A DNA stretch of 64,000 nt from Datisca glomerata (taxonomy: Eukaryota; Streptophyta; Magnoliopsida; Cucurbitales; Datiscaceae): positions 404,043-468,042 of the forward strand of contig QANY01002785.1 of the NCBI GenBank assembly GCA_003255025.1, given 5' to 3'. Shown one piece after another: positions 22,082-33,889 of this stretch. The notes under the pieces were generated by a model. It saw nothing but the letters and a program-made list of their open reading frames with translations. It was not told the origin of the DNA and made no database searches. Both the position numbers and the translations under genes were made by a program. Within the stretch, counting starts at the first letter, position 1; each line of letters opens with the position of its first letter.

Positions 22082-24104
22082 TGTAGATATCATATTTTAT
22101 CCAGCCCAATATTTTGAAAATACACAATTATTTTAAGTTCATATACTAGTTTAAGACTATGTATATGATTTGAAAAATAGCTCATAGACTAAAAATGAGA
22201 GAAGAATTGTCCAATAACTAAAATATAAAAAAGGAGCAAAAGAACTAAAAATAAAAAGTGAAACCCTAAGTTTGCCTATAAATAGAGGGGAGGTCTTCAC
22301 TTGAAAAGGGAGATTGGAGAGTGAGAAAGAGAGGTGATTTTAGATAGAGAGAGAGAAAGTTCTTGAGAGAGAAGGAGAGGATATCTTTTAGAGAGGGTGT
22401 GTGAGAAAATAGGAGAGACTTTTTAAAAGAGAGAGAGAGAGAGTCTACATTTCTATTCATCTTTCATCTTCTTCCATTCTTTTTCTTAAGCTAGTTTAAA
22501 TTTCTTGCACTTTAGCTTACAATATATCTTGTTCATTATTCTTCATCATTTCCCTTCCTCATACTCATGTAGTTGATATTTTTTTGTTTTCTTCCATACA
22601 TAAGTTGTTTATTACTTATATATTATTTCTCCTACTCTTATTCTTAAGTTTTATTTTCATGCATTGATGATTTCTTTACAAGTTTGATAGTGAGATGTCT
22701 TTGTCATCAACTCAATCAATGAGGATGAAGATAAATCTTTTGAGGGGTATAAAATTAACTCAATGTGAATCAACCCTTTAATGGCTTAAAAATGTACATT
22801 TGATACAAAGATCCTGTATGATAATTTTTCATACATAAAAACACATAAAATATGCAGTAGAACCTCTATTCAAAATTATGCAAATATTTAAGCTTTAATT
22901 TTTTTTATGTTTTTTACAAGTCTTTTCTTTTTTTGATTTTGTTCATTATTTTTGTAACACTTGTTTGAACTAGTTAACATCCATGATCATTCCTAACAAT
23001 GAAGGAAAAAAGAAAAAATGATAATTGGTGAACTAAGAATGTCAAAAATTAAAGGATATATATATTTATGAAATTGTATAGTTCAAAATTATTTATATAT
23101 AAAAAAGTTTAATATTATTTTATTTACAATATTACAATTACATTATGTTTAAAAAATTATTATTAATTAAAAAAACAAAAAACACTCTTTCATCCTCTTG
23201 TCCCGCTCCCCATTATATACATATTTTATTTTTTTTCATTTCTACTTTCATCTTACATTTATGTATTTTCTTTTCTTTTCCTTTCATTTTCTTCTATTAT
23301 TTATTTTTATCTTATTTACATCTTTTTCACATGTATTCCTTTTATCCTAAACATTTTGTACTATTCACCTCTTATACATTCCAGACGATCCATTTTTATC
23401 AAATTTGTAAGTTTTTGTAATTTTCTTCCTTTTTATTCTTTTTTTATAATTTTGTCTTTGTGTACTTCTTATTTATTTATGTATTCCTATCATGTTGTTA
23501 TAATTCACTTGATAATATGTATTCAATTAGATAATACATATATGTATGAGTTACAATCTTAACAATTAAAGTTAAGAATTTTGTCAACTCCATTATTTAG
23601 ATTTTTTCACTGAAGAAACTCACTAAGATGGACTTTGGAATTTTTGGAATATCAAAATTTTCGAGCTACTGAAGTGAGTAGTTATTTTTAAGATACCAAG
23701 AATAACTTCAATGATTCTTTTATTTTAAAATAATATGTTAAAAAATAAAAAATAATTTTTAATGTTCTTTGTACCACTCATTAAAGGTAATTTATTTTAT
23801 TCATTTTTATGATGCAAAATGTATCAAATGGGACATTCAAAAATGAATTTTTTAATCTTATTTTAAAATATAATTTGGATAGCATTTATTAAATTTAGTA
23901 ACCATTTTAACAATAGGTATTGTGGAGTGCTAATACCTTCCCCACACATAAATAACTCACGAACCAATTTTGAGTTTTGGTAGACCAAATTTTTTATTTT
24001 AAAATTAGGTGACCACCCTAAAATGATTGGTGAGGACTCCGAATTTCTTCTTTTTGAAAAATGATTTTTCTATCGCCACTCCGTGTCGCAGGCACGTTGC
24101 GACA
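22082..24104 (+). repeat. 3' LTR of the Tat-lineage element
   Basis: Starts TGTAGATATCATATTTTATC just after the polypurine tract. It contains a promoter (TATA box at 22279-22286) and a GA-rich leader. Near 23925-23975 it has the lineage-typical U5 phrase GTGGAGTGCTAATACC then CTTCCCC. The end is placed at GTTGCGACA (24104), after the CGCCACTCCGTGTCGCAGGC block that closes such LTRs. No second LTR is in the window, so the right edge is by family resemblance. The middle (23100-23600) is very AT-rich, with no real frame. Confidence 0.65.
22275..22300 (+). promoter_or_regulatory. LTR promoter: TATA box of the Tat-lineage 3' LTR
   Basis: GCCTATAAATAGAGGGGAGG is a near-ideal plant TATA box followed by a purine-rich leader (GAGAGTGAGAAAGAGAGG). 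It would drive element RNA from a 5' LTR; here, at the 3' LTR, it points into 24-kb downstream DNA. Confidence 0.65.
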
Positions 24105-26535
24105 CGAATCAAATTCATTGCAAAACATTAGTAAAATTGACGAGAAAATCATATAATTGAAACTTCTAAAAGAATCAAATTAGAAGGTCAAAAGTTACTT
24201 GTTATGAGCAAGCATAGATGATGTTGGTCATGACAGAGAAAATCATCGTATTATACAATAAAAAAAAATAAAAATTATATTGATTATAATTCTTAAAAAT
24301 ATATTTTAAAATGGGAAACGTCTCAACATACAATTTTCTAACAATTCTTTCACAATAATTATTAACAATAATCAAGAATAAATCATCAGAGCTTTTTTTC
24401 ACGTTTTTACACAACACACACCACTAGGGATGCCAACACATAATATGATATTTTCTTGANTAAATTTATTTATCAGTAATATGCCACTGATATAACTCAC
24501 CTCACAACATGAAGAAAGCGGCCTTTGTGCAAAACCAGGTTTCTTATTGGGAAACTGAAAGGAATAAATTCCAACATATCAAGGTTCAGATTGGACGCAA
24601 AAGCATTAGAATGTTAGAAATTAATGACCAAGAAAAGTAATCTAGAAAAATAAAATGATATGAAGATGGAAGGTGAACGAGAAAAACATACAAGAGCATG
24701 ATGTTAATAATATGAAGAAGATTTTTTCAATTCAGTTACTTATATTGCAATTTTTCATATAATTTTTCAATTCAGTTAACGATTTCTTACATGCAAAAAT
24801 CTAGACTGTTTTTCTTTCTTTTTCTTTACTTATCGTTATGCAGAATTAAAAGATCACTCACTTCTCTTGCATGTTAACGCAACTTCTACCCATACGTTAC
24901 CTTTGACTTATTTTATCCAAACAGGCAAATACCATTGAAAGATAGAGGCTAAGAAAAAATTGAGTTGAGTCCAAATATAACTAAGAAGAAAACAATCATA
25001 CACACAAAGATGTTCTTGTTAGCTGTTAATGACCATATTAGAAACCACGTCTAAGTTTCAATGCGAAATAGGTCCATCCATTCATGTTCATCCTATGGCT
25101 GCATGTTAATGGGGACCTCCGGTATCCTGACAGACAGCATCATTCAAAGAAAGGTAGAGAAGTCATACAGAGACTTTACAGATAACCATACTTCTAAGTG
25201 CAAAAAGAATCAGCTAAAATAATACTTCATGAGATCATGGACATGTGAATGGAAAACAAGGACCTGATATAGAACCACAATAGTGGGTTTTAAACATACA
25301 GAAACTTGATATCCAAAACTTGAAGTTCTTCAAGCCTGAAATTCAAGAAGCATTACATTAGTTACCAAGTAAAATTAGCAAATGGTAGGGAAATAAAATG
25401 CAAGCAATACATAAGAACTATTAACAGGTAATCTATAATGTTCTCAAACTTAACGCTCATATTTCTCCTATACTCAAGGGATTGTTATGAGCGATTTTTG
25501 CGAATGAGATAATTATATTTGTTTAGATGCATCTATGCTGCAAATGTTTAGATAGATTTCCTGAAACCATATTGGAACATTTTTGTATGGGAATTTGTGG
25601 GAGGTAAACTTGAAGCCGACATAATTGGCGGGATTCATATACCCTCTTTTGCATTCTATGCAATGACTATTGTAATCATACAATTTCATCTTTTTCCCAC
25701 ATTTAAACAAGGTTATGTGTCCAAGAAAATAAGGCCTAGAAACATGATCATCTATCAAATGCTTCAATAATCTTCTCAACATGTGATTGTTCATAATTCA
25801 AGTGAAAAAATGTTAGCTCTTCTTATTTTTTCATAGGAAACTGAACCTATGATCTTCCAATCAACTTAATTTTTATATTTTAGTAATGAAATGCACAACT
25901 TCCAATTATTTTTTAACCAATAATATGTTTCCATTCTAGGTACCCAATTTTGTAATGAGAAGCATATTGTGGTTCTCAAAAACATATCATCGTACATTGC
26001 ATATACATAATTTCAATAGCAAAAATATCAGTTCCAAGTCTCAACATTAATTAATTATCTATTAGACAACTACCTTTCTTGTGGCCTGATTCTAGTATCA
26101 TTAAAGCATTACAAGAGACACATGTAAAGTTGCTAATAATGTGCATCAATTACATCATACTTAAACATGAGAATCAATCCACAATTGAAGCTCAAAACTA
26201 AAAAAGTTTATAAAAGATATGGGTGCACAAGCATTTCAGATAAGAGAAATACAATGTTAATTACTAAAATCACTAAGCAAATTGTCACATGTCCATCATT
26301 TATCCATAAAAGTAAACTTTTGACCTTATCATCGACATGTTGGACCTACAACAAGAAAGAATTACGTGGTTATCACAAGGAAAGATAAGAGCTTCAGAGA
26401 TGATATTTGAGGAGAAAATACAGGTTAGACCAAAATATGTTCAAGTATAAAACCACCTAGTAGTTTGACAAGAAAAAAATATTATTATAACCAGCATTTT
26501 CAATTACATGCATAACCACAGGGGAAGCATCTCAC
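24105..26535. other. No gene recognised
   Basis: AT-rich. The longest frame, 25513-25794 on the minus strand (93 codons: ...HCIECKRGYMNPANYVGF...), has a Cys pair but matches nothing I know. A sequence ambiguity (n) lies at 24460. A minus-strand stretch near 24500-24600 (SNLNLDMLEFIPFSFPI) is open but unidentified. This block lies downstream of the tRNA-synthetase exons and could hold degraded exons of that gene; I found none. Confidence 0.4.
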
Positions 26536-26628
26536 CTTTCTGGATACTAGTTGATTTCTCATGTCCACCCATCTATTTTTTAATGCCTGGGCACAACCAA
26601 TTTTGAAAACTGCAGGGTCAAGTTTTTT
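26536..26628 (-). pseudogene. Phenylalanyl-tRNA synthetase alpha-subunit exon (captured or relict)
   Basis: On the minus strand a 93-bp exon (31 codons) is bordered by an acceptor (GGTGCAG before it) and a donor (AAG/GTGAG after it). It encodes KKLDPAVFKIGCAQALKNRW followed by VDMRNQLVSRK. This matches the cytosolic PheRS alpha region (family wording close to LxPxVFKIGCxQAxKNKWVEM) between the N-terminal DNA-binding-like domain and the catalytic core. The enzyme charges tRNA-Phe; this stretch is not catalytic. The next exons (VEDKV..., QTWKGY...) were not found downstream, so this is a gene fragment, not a full gene. Confidence 0.75.
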
Positions 26629-26872
26629 CTGCACCGATATATGGATTTTTGGGCAAATGTTAGAGGAAAACCATAAGATATCACATATATATAACATATT
26701 AATACTAATTCAGAAGGTGAAAAAGGCCTAATTTCGGTATGAAAATCTCAGTTCCCATGTACCACCACAAATTTAGTTTAGACATAAATCACTATATTTG
26801 ATCACACATAATTTTTGGCAAGATTCATTAATATGAAATCCATTTAATTCTTGAAAGAAGAGAAGTAATCAA

Positions 26873-27020
26873 CTGCAACCCTTCTTTCCGGATGCCCTTA
26901 GGGGGTATAGCCAGGAATAAATGCACTTTCAGAGACTCGGCACCGACATAGGCCTTGCCCTCATTAGTAAGAACCCACGTCTCCTTCTTAATGTCTTGCA
27001 CATTTCAACATTCACAAAGC
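26873..27020 (-). pseudogene. Upstream PheRS alpha exon with damaged splice donor
   Basis: Minus-strand frame: QDIKKETWVLTNEGKAYVG, then ESLKVHLFLAIPPKGIRKEG and LQ. It fits PheRS alpha directly before the 26536-26628 exon (LQ then KKLDP). The exon would end GGGTTGCAG, but the intron begins TTGATT: one G of the expected GT donor is missing. A one-base slip near 27000 also disturbs the frame at the upstream side (NVEM.QDIK). Both features argue for a pseudogene. It lies 1.4 kb from a CACTA end, which suggests capture by that element; an old host gene relict is the alternative. Confidence 0.75.
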
Positions 27021-27852
27021 AAGCAATTGATAATTTAAAAAGTCAAGGCCTGCAATCAATAATTTATCAACCAACAATCCAGAAGCATATCGAATAATAC
27101 TGAAAAAATGATAGAAAAAAAATAAAATGCAGAAACTTAAATCTTTTGTTACTTTATCCTTGCATTTTTGCAGCATATCACCACAAACAAGGTAGCGATA
27201 TGCTTGAACATTAAAAATAAAAAAGGCTTGCAAAAATTGATTGTCAGTGAATATATGGACAAACAATATAAATATGAGTCTTCATTCCCCAAGCCCCAAA
27301 ACAAACTGAGTCTAACTTTCTTCAAAATAAGTATCTATTCATGAAGAAGTATACTTACAGGGCAAATAGATGGGAAAATTACTTAAAGTTCTCGCTAAGA
27401 ATCTACATATAATCTTCCATTGTTGAATTATCATACATATGTATAAGCATCAAGTCGCTACCGTGGGATCTCACATTGCCACCCTTATAAACTACTGATC
27501 GCGGTACCACTATAACAAATCAATGAAAATTCATCTCGCATTCAACGGAATACTAGGGGTAACAACATATTCGTTCCAAATCCATCTTGAAACCTGGCAT
27601 TCCCTTCACCATATGTTTTTAGAAAGCAACTCAGGAAACTCACCAGACATAACTCATAAGCAAATAGAAATCTAATTCTCAAAATCTTTCAGATCCAAAT
27701 ATTGTAAATGAGAGTTCGAGACAAAATAGAGGAATAAAGGAACCAATAGAGAAAACAATTGAAATTAACAAGGATAACTCACAAATTGTATGTTTTTACG
27801 GGGAGCTACGCAAGCTTTAGGGAAGCTTCAATGGGAGCTTCACGAGCTTTAG

Positions 27853-27888
<36 letters not shown>

Positions 27889-28030
27889 TTGGGGAAGATT
27901 GGTGGCTTGGCTTCAAAATTGAGGCCTTCATATCTGAATCGGAGCTGCTAAGGCATTTCTGAGAGGCGAGGCCAGAGCTCGGGGCAGATCTGATGGCTTG
28001 GTTTCAAAACTGTGGCATTCATGTCTGAAT
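27021..28030. other. Non-coding stretch with GT/GA microsatellite
   Basis: No further PheRS exon recognised. At 27852-27887 a (GT)n run changes into a (GA)n run. A near-duplicated phrase, 'TTGGCTTCAAAATTGAGGCC' (27907) versus 'TTGGTTTCAAAACTGTGGCA' (27996), marks a diverged short tandem repeat of about 89 bp. Confidence 0.5.
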
Positions 28031-28385
28031 CGACTGGAATTTGTGAGAAGTTCTAGTTTCGTTTGAGGGAGAGGGAGAGAGAGTAGCCAGAGATAATCGC
28101 TGCTCTATAAAACGAGAAGACAAAAATGACAAAGTAAACTTAAAATTAGGTTTAGATTGATTATATAGTGTGGCATTTTCATAAATAAAATAAACTTTGA
28201 GATAAATAGTAAACTTTTTTACACCATAAAACGACGACATGTTTTTTTCACTGTCATAATAAGAAGTTATATTGACAGTCTAAAAATTAGTTGTCATAGT
28301 AGAGAACACATTTATGGTAACTAATTTCTGAGTTGTCATTGTATCAAATATGTGGCTGGCACCTAAAGTCAAAATTGTAGTAGTG
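28030..28385. mobile_element. CACTA-type terminus (right end), facing left
   Basis: Ends AATTGTAGTAGTG at 28385, the inverse of CACTACTACAATT. Inside it are repeated CTGTCAT / TGACAG / TTGTCAT motifs at 28246-28345. The part 28150-28250 (TGGCATTTTCATAAATAAA...) is similar in inverted orientation to 32880-32970, inside another CACTA end of the same family. The bases after the end are ATT. No matching left end was found. Confidence 0.6.
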
Positions 28386-29930
28386 ATTGAAGAAACTGTA
28401 GATCATGAAGATCATGTGATATGTGCGTTGCGACGGGGAGAATATCATTGTATAAAAAATGGTCGTTTTGCGTTACGTCGCGGTCACGACCATTGATATA
28501 ATGAACCTAAAGAAATTCACGTCTGTTGCGGTCATTGACACGATGTAACGGCCGTTACGGACCTTAACGGCCTACAATAGTCTACGAGTCTGTGATGGAA
28601 GAAAATAAAAAGAAATCAATAACATGTTAGGAATTCAAAAATGTTCACGTTCACGACACCGACAACCCGTTAAGTAAATGTCTGTTAAACTTGATTTCTG
28701 TGACACCACAATCACAACGTGCATCGACCCATTAAGTGATGTCAGTTACACTTGATTTCTGTTGCACTACAATCGCAACATGACATCGACAGCCAACGCA
28801 ATTTAAAACCCTGGATTAGATTCCAACAGTTGCTGCAACTATTGTCCACAAAGAAATTGCAGAATGACTTTACTGCGATTTTTAGTGGTCGTTTGATTCT
28901 TTTATCCCCAACTCGCTTTGGACTAAATCACTAGTAAATATCCCAGTAAGCAAACTAAAATAAAAGAAAACCCCTTAATTTTAAGATCTAATTTCTTTGG
29001 ATTGCTATTAGTTTCGTGCAGGACTGGTGGATTGAGTGCCAATAAAAATGAAGCAGCATTATGTAATTGGTTTTCTAACCTTATTCTGGCATATTACTTG
29101 TCCTATTGATACTTGATAGTCCATTACAGACAAAAGCCATGATGTTGTCCTTACTTCCATTTGAAGAGCATAAAAGAGTTAAGGAATATGAATGGGAAAC
29201 CATCCCATCGCGATGTTAATGCTTCCTTTTAAAGTACACGGAAATATGATTCTTTAAATCTATCGGAAAACCACAGACTTCACTGTTCCAAAAGTAAGGA
29301 AAAGATGACATACTTGAGCCAAAAAGTATGACGTTTTCTCTGAGCAGTTATCTGATGAAACATTGGGAGTAGCAGACATTTTCCGTTGTTTTCCTGATAC
29401 CATCTGATACAAGTTACCAAGATAAAATAATGACTAACTGACAATTATTTCTTTTTGAAGATAAGGCACCAGAGCTTCAGCTTCAACCTTATCAAGAATA
29501 GCGGTTACTCTCAAATATAAGTCTTTCTCCTTCAAATTTCACAAAATTAGCTTGGTAATGAATATCAAGCTAAATTATTACATGATAGAAGTAATTCCTT
29601 GTGCTAACGAAAAATTTAGTTGCATATATACAACAGAAACAAGCTATAGATCATCTAATAATTTACCTTACTTTTGGAACTAGACATCTCTAGCTCTTAT
29701 GTCTCTTTGTCTACCTGCTATATAGATCATCTTCCGAATAAAAAATATTAAGAATAGAATAATGTTTATTAAGATATCATATAGATTTTTATCAACTATT
29801 AAATTATATTATGTAGTTAAGTTAATTAATTACTATACTGCTTTAAAATATTTATGAAAAATAATATAGTAACATAACTTTTATATTGAATCATAAATAT
29901 TAAATTGTATTTTTATTATTTTATCTAGCA
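28386..29930. other. Intergenic spacer with a short tandem duplication
   Basis: At 28430-28570 the sequence is rich in CG dinucleotides (GCGTTACGTCGCGGTCACG, AACGGCCGTTACGG). At 28665-28790 a 62-bp unit is tandemly duplicated (ACCCGTTAAGT... and ACCCATTAAGT..., both with ACTTGATTTCTGT). Beyond 28800 nothing is recognised. It is the left flank of the Copia-1 solo LTR. Confidence 0.5.
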
Positions 29931-29935
29931 TAATA
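29931..29935. other. Target-site duplication TAATA, first copy
   Basis: TAATA directly before the solo LTR of Copia-1; the same five bases follow that LTR (31614-31618) and follow the Copia-1 5' LTR (44127-44131). Confidence 0.7.
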
Positions 29936-31613
29936 TGTTCGATCGAGTTTTAAAAATTTGAGAAAAAATCATTGAACCACGAACGGTTCGTGGGCGGAAT
30001 ATCAAAAAAAATTTACATCAACCAATTTTATCATATTAATATTAAAACCATATACCCGATTATGTATACAAAATTAAACGTATTCAAAGGTAGAAACAAT
30101 TTTATACCTTTCTTGTATCAGAGAAACTCTTATTTGGTGGAATACTATTATTTATCTCGCGTTCTTCGTAGAACTTGAATTAGTCTTCACACCAACAACA
30201 ACTTGTAGGATTCACAAATATATTTCACATGGACGTCGTTAAAAAATGAGTGTGGACTCTCAAAACAACTGAGAAAGAAAGATCAGATTTTTCTGTACCT
30301 ATGGTGATTTCGGTAGCGACAGTAAGAAGGGGAAAGAAAAACCTTTTTCTGCTTCACTTGATAAGGGTTGTGTCAACACGTTTAGGGAGGCAACCCTAAT
30401 GTCATCCCTTATATAATAATTTTGAAATTTTCGCACATACCTCATATATGTGTAATATCCGAAATTCACCCCATAATCTATAATTGTCAAAAAATGCATC
30501 TCGCATTAAAGTCAATATTGTGTCCAAATTCATCATTCCAAAATAGATAAATTAAATTGATCTACATCAATTAATTAATTAATTTTTTTATTTACAAATA
30601 ATCCATAATTAGAAAATAACCAAGTAATTAATTTGAACATTAATTACTTAGTTGTCACTAATTAAGTGACAATACTCATCACATATGGATTCGAGAAATA
30701 CAACTTGGCTCAAAACACATTTTGATCCAACTGATGTTGTTTCTTCTATTCCTGTCATCATGAGCTACTCCGAAGACCGAATGGACCCACATGAATAAAG
30801 CTATAAGACTCAAATACTCAGTGAATTTATCTCCATAAATTTCTGACGAATTTAATCATGACATTGCAGGACTCCACTATAGGTCCGATGCTGAATCAAC
30901 TCTCGATTCATGCGCGCTACAAATTCTATTGGTGCAAATAAATACTTTTATTTCACGGTCCATAGAATATTTTAACATATTACCCTTTGTGAATATCAGT
31001 AACAAGAGTGAGATATAAAATTACCATTTTACCCCTCTTGTTATTATTTCTAGAACTTATTTATTGACTGTGAATAAGAAAAACATTATAGGGAATTGTC
31101 TCGTACAATTTCTCATGTCTTATTCAATAATACATTTCATCGAGTACCTGGCAGGTTAATTTATTCACACACCCATCAATAAAGCATAAGGTGATATTGT
31201 TGCATTTTACAATCTAACCACAAACTTTCATTTATGAATCACACAACTCTAACATAATTGAATCACGATCTAAACAATTGAGGTATTGTCCGGCAATTCA
31301 AACTCACTCCTATACCCTGAAACATGAATCATTTGGTTCAACCTAACAGTCATAATTGGACTTGATTGCTCAATCGATTCTAAAACTATGAATAATGTAA
31401 TGAACTATTTTAAAAGAGTTTTTCTGGAAGACTGTTCAGTCTTTACTCTTCTTACATTGACAATAGTCTCAGGACTTGAGTAAATTATAAACACTCTTTA
31501 ATTAATACACAAACTTTCAATCATTCATTGAATTCATTAATATAAATGTCTGAGAAATACTTAAATACTCATAAATAATTATTACACCCTATTTCATGGA
31601 CATAATTCTAATA
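29936..31613 (-). repeat. Solo LTR of Copia-1 family
   Basis: Begins TGTTCGATCGAG and runs parallel to the 5' LTR at 42239-44126 along its whole length, with roughly 85-90% identity by eye and several indels. Its distal end reads ATTCTAATA (family ATTCTAACA, so CA has become TA). TAATA lies on both sides. No polypurine tract or pol follows; instead the sequence passes straight into the same flanking DNA seen right of the intact 5' LTR. It is therefore a solo LTR, not the 3' LTR of the adjacent pol fragment. Confidence 0.75.
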
Positions 31614-32725
31614 TAATATTGCTGAAAACTCAATTTTGCTTTCTAGAAATATAAACAAAATTGACAACATATATCCATACATATATATATATATATATAC
31701 ACACATACATATGTGTGTGTTAAGTACCCATTAATAAATTCATTTAGTGACCATCAAACAACAAAAGAAAAGGGAATGTATGAGTGCTCTCTTCACCTTC
31801 CTCTTCTCTTCTTAATTGTAACTGAATTAAACACTAAGCAACTTAGCAACCACAAGACATCAATCCGACACATATAAAATTCGCCCAGTGAAGTAACAAT
31901 TATCTCGTTTTCTTTTGTATTAATGTGATTGAAAGCTTCTAAAAGTGTGTTTGTGTTTTTATTTTATTTTTTTATGTTAGTTCTTTTCGTCCACCTTTGT
32001 TACTTCTTTACATCTGAGATTATTGATCTTTTAAACTTCTATTCTTTTTCTTGCTGATAACCAACATTTTTAAGTACTTTACTATCTGACATGCATAATG
32101 CTTTAACTTCTAACTATTTTTCTTCCTTGACTCTGTTAGTCTTTTTATTTTATTCGATTCTTTTTTTCCTCGTTTGATTGCGTGTTTATCATTCAATACC
32201 ATTTTTGTTGTGTTTGTGTCAATATTCTTCAACTCCTTTATTTTATTTTATTAACATTTTAAATTTGATTGTGGCTTCAAATGTGAGATTACAATAAATC
32301 TCCATTGTGACAAACTCATCGAGAAAAAAGATACATGAATTGCAATAAAAGACTTGGAGAACTGAACTTCCATATGTTGTAAGAAAAGTAGATTAATTGA
32401 TGTTTTATTAAAGTTTTTCTTGCACAGAGTTTGTTCAATCATTGTAAATTTGAGAAATTTACTCTCCTGAATTGCTTGCTATACAAAGATAATTTTCCAA
32501 GAATTAGTAGATGTGAGAAGACCACTTTCCAATATATATGGACTAATTGCATTGACTTGATATCCTCAAGTATAACGAATTAACACTTCAAGAGAAGGAA
32601 TTGATTGCACGCTTTATGGAACAATAGGTAATAGGTCACTTGGGTATTCATACTAATTTAAGTTTTTGTTATTACATTAGCCTGCATTTCATATCGCTAG
32701 ACTTTTTACACATGATATGCACGCA
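31614..32725. repeat. Duplicated flanking segment, left copy
   Basis: Starts with the TSD TAATA and parallels 44127-45135 at about 90% identity (e.g. both contain ACACTAAGCAACTTAGCAAC and TCAAGAGAAGGAATTGATTG). It is AT/T-rich with no clear frame. An (AT)n/(AC)n microsatellite at 31675-31720 is absent or shorter in the right copy. Confidence 0.75.
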
Positions 32726-32983
32726 CACTACTACAAAAATGGGATAATGACAGCCACATATTTAGTTCAATGACAGTTTTGTAAACCCTGTCAATGAAAA
32801 AGGTGTTGCGTGAGTAATTCGGATAACATGACGGTTATTTTTTGAGCTATCATCGTAATTTTTTATAATGACAATGTGAAAATATATCTGTCATAGTTTT
32901 ATAGTATAAAAAATTAATGTATAACCCGAATTTCACTTTATTAATGAAAATGCCATCCCATTTAAGCCACCCTAAGAAACAGT
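32726..32983. mobile_element. CACTA-type left terminus, truncated at 32983
   Basis: Begins CACTACTACAAAAATGGGAT, followed by TGACAG motifs (32748, 32771) and CTGTCAA/CTGTCAT. It is cut off at CACCCTAA (32983), where Copia-1 integrase starts. It parallels 45136-45425. It is the same family as the end at 28385, which points the other way. Confidence 0.65.
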
Positions 32984-33889
32984 TTCTAATTGGGGAGTCG
33001 GTGTCCTCCCATTCAATAAATTTATCTAGCACAAGAGTGTTTCTCGGCTTAACACTTCTTATATAGTCTTCTTCAAGAAAATGTGCATTCGTGCTAACGA
33101 ATATTTTCTTGACATTCAAAATATAAAAGACATACCCCTTCATTCCTTTAGGATGTCCTAAGAACATGGATAATTCTGATCGACTGACCAACTTACGTGA
33201 CTTCTGTTTCAGAACATGTGCTGGGACCCCGATATTCTAAAGTGGTCAACGGATTAATTTCATCCATTTCATCTTTCATATGGAGTGCCAGGCATCATTT
33301 TCGACGGAACTTGGTTCAGAATGCATGCTATTGTTTCCAAGGCAAATCCTCAGAATAAATCTGGGAGGGATAAGTAAATCATCATGGATCTAACCATACC
33401 AATCAAAATTCGTTTCCCTCTCTATGACATACCATTCTATTCTAGAGTTCCAGGTGCTGTAAGCTTAGAAAGAATACCTTCTTCCTTAAGAAAGTCTTCG
33501 AACTCTTCTAGCAAATACTCTCCACCACGATCTGATCGTTATGTTTTGATTTATTTCTCAAATTGCTTCTTAACTATAACCTTGTACTCTTTGAACTTTT
33601 CAAAGGTTTCAGACTTTTGATGCATTAGATAAATATGTCCAAAACGTGAATAGTCATCAGTGAAGGTTACAAAGTAATCATAACCTTTTCTTGCTTGGAT
33701 ATTCAACGGGCCACATACATCACTATGTACTAGTTCGTTGCATTGAGTGCCTCTTTCACCCATATTTGAAAATGCTATCTTGGTCATTTTATGTTCTATA
33801 TATGATTCACATGTGGATAGTGATCCCACACTACAAAGGACTATCCTTCGCAAGTCTTTTACTCATGTCCAGGGTAATATCCAAAAGGC
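32984..33889 (-). pseudogene. Copia-1 integrase, 3' part broken
   Basis: From 33853 leftward the minus strand carries the integrase: STCESYIEHKMTK (zinc-binding tail), ELVHSDVCGPLNIQARKGYD with the first Asp, FVTFTDDYSRFGHIYLMH, then IRSDRGGEYLLEEFEDFL with the second Asp near 33540, and finally, in another frame, KGYVFYILNVKKIFVSTNAH and FLEEDYIRS (32990-33191), the C-terminal strip before RT. RT and RNase H are absent: at 32983/32984 the sequence jumps into a CACTA end. The N-terminal side is interrupted by Copia-2 at 33890. Frame slips and stops make it non-functional. Confidence 0.85.

Larger units (their letters stand above)
16215..24104 (+). mobile_element. 5'-truncated Ty3/gypsy retrotransposon of the Tat/Ogre lineage
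   Basis: Domain order on the plus strand is protease, a Gly-rich linker, reverse transcriptase, RNase H, a second (archaeal-type) RNase H, integrase and pol C-terminus, then a 3' region with tandem repeats, a polypurine tract and a 3' LTR. The second RNase H and the sequence style place it in the Tat lineage. The 5' LTR, primer site and gag are missing: homology begins in the middle of the protease at about 16215. Stops and frame slips occur in every domain. The individual parts are listed separately. Confidence 0.85.

Noticed and set aside
23145..23562. Overlapping hydrophobic frames (Phe/Ile/Tyr-rich)
   Set aside because: AT-rich U-region of the Tat 3' LTR; no start context, domain or codon bias.
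26536..27020. Functional phenylalanyl-tRNA synthetase gene
   Set aside because: Only two of many exons are found, one donor lacks GT, and the catalytic core exons are absent on either side.
12142..28385. One 16-kb CACTA element from 12142 to 28385
   Set aside because: The terminal sequences match only in the first six bases or so, the subterminal motifs are unrelated, and the flanking trinucleotides (ATA and ATT) differ.
32850..33191. Treating the 113-codon Copia frame as RT
   Set aside because: Its strips (VFYILNVKKIFVSTNAHF) belong to the integrase C-terminal region; the RT hallmark boxes are absent.
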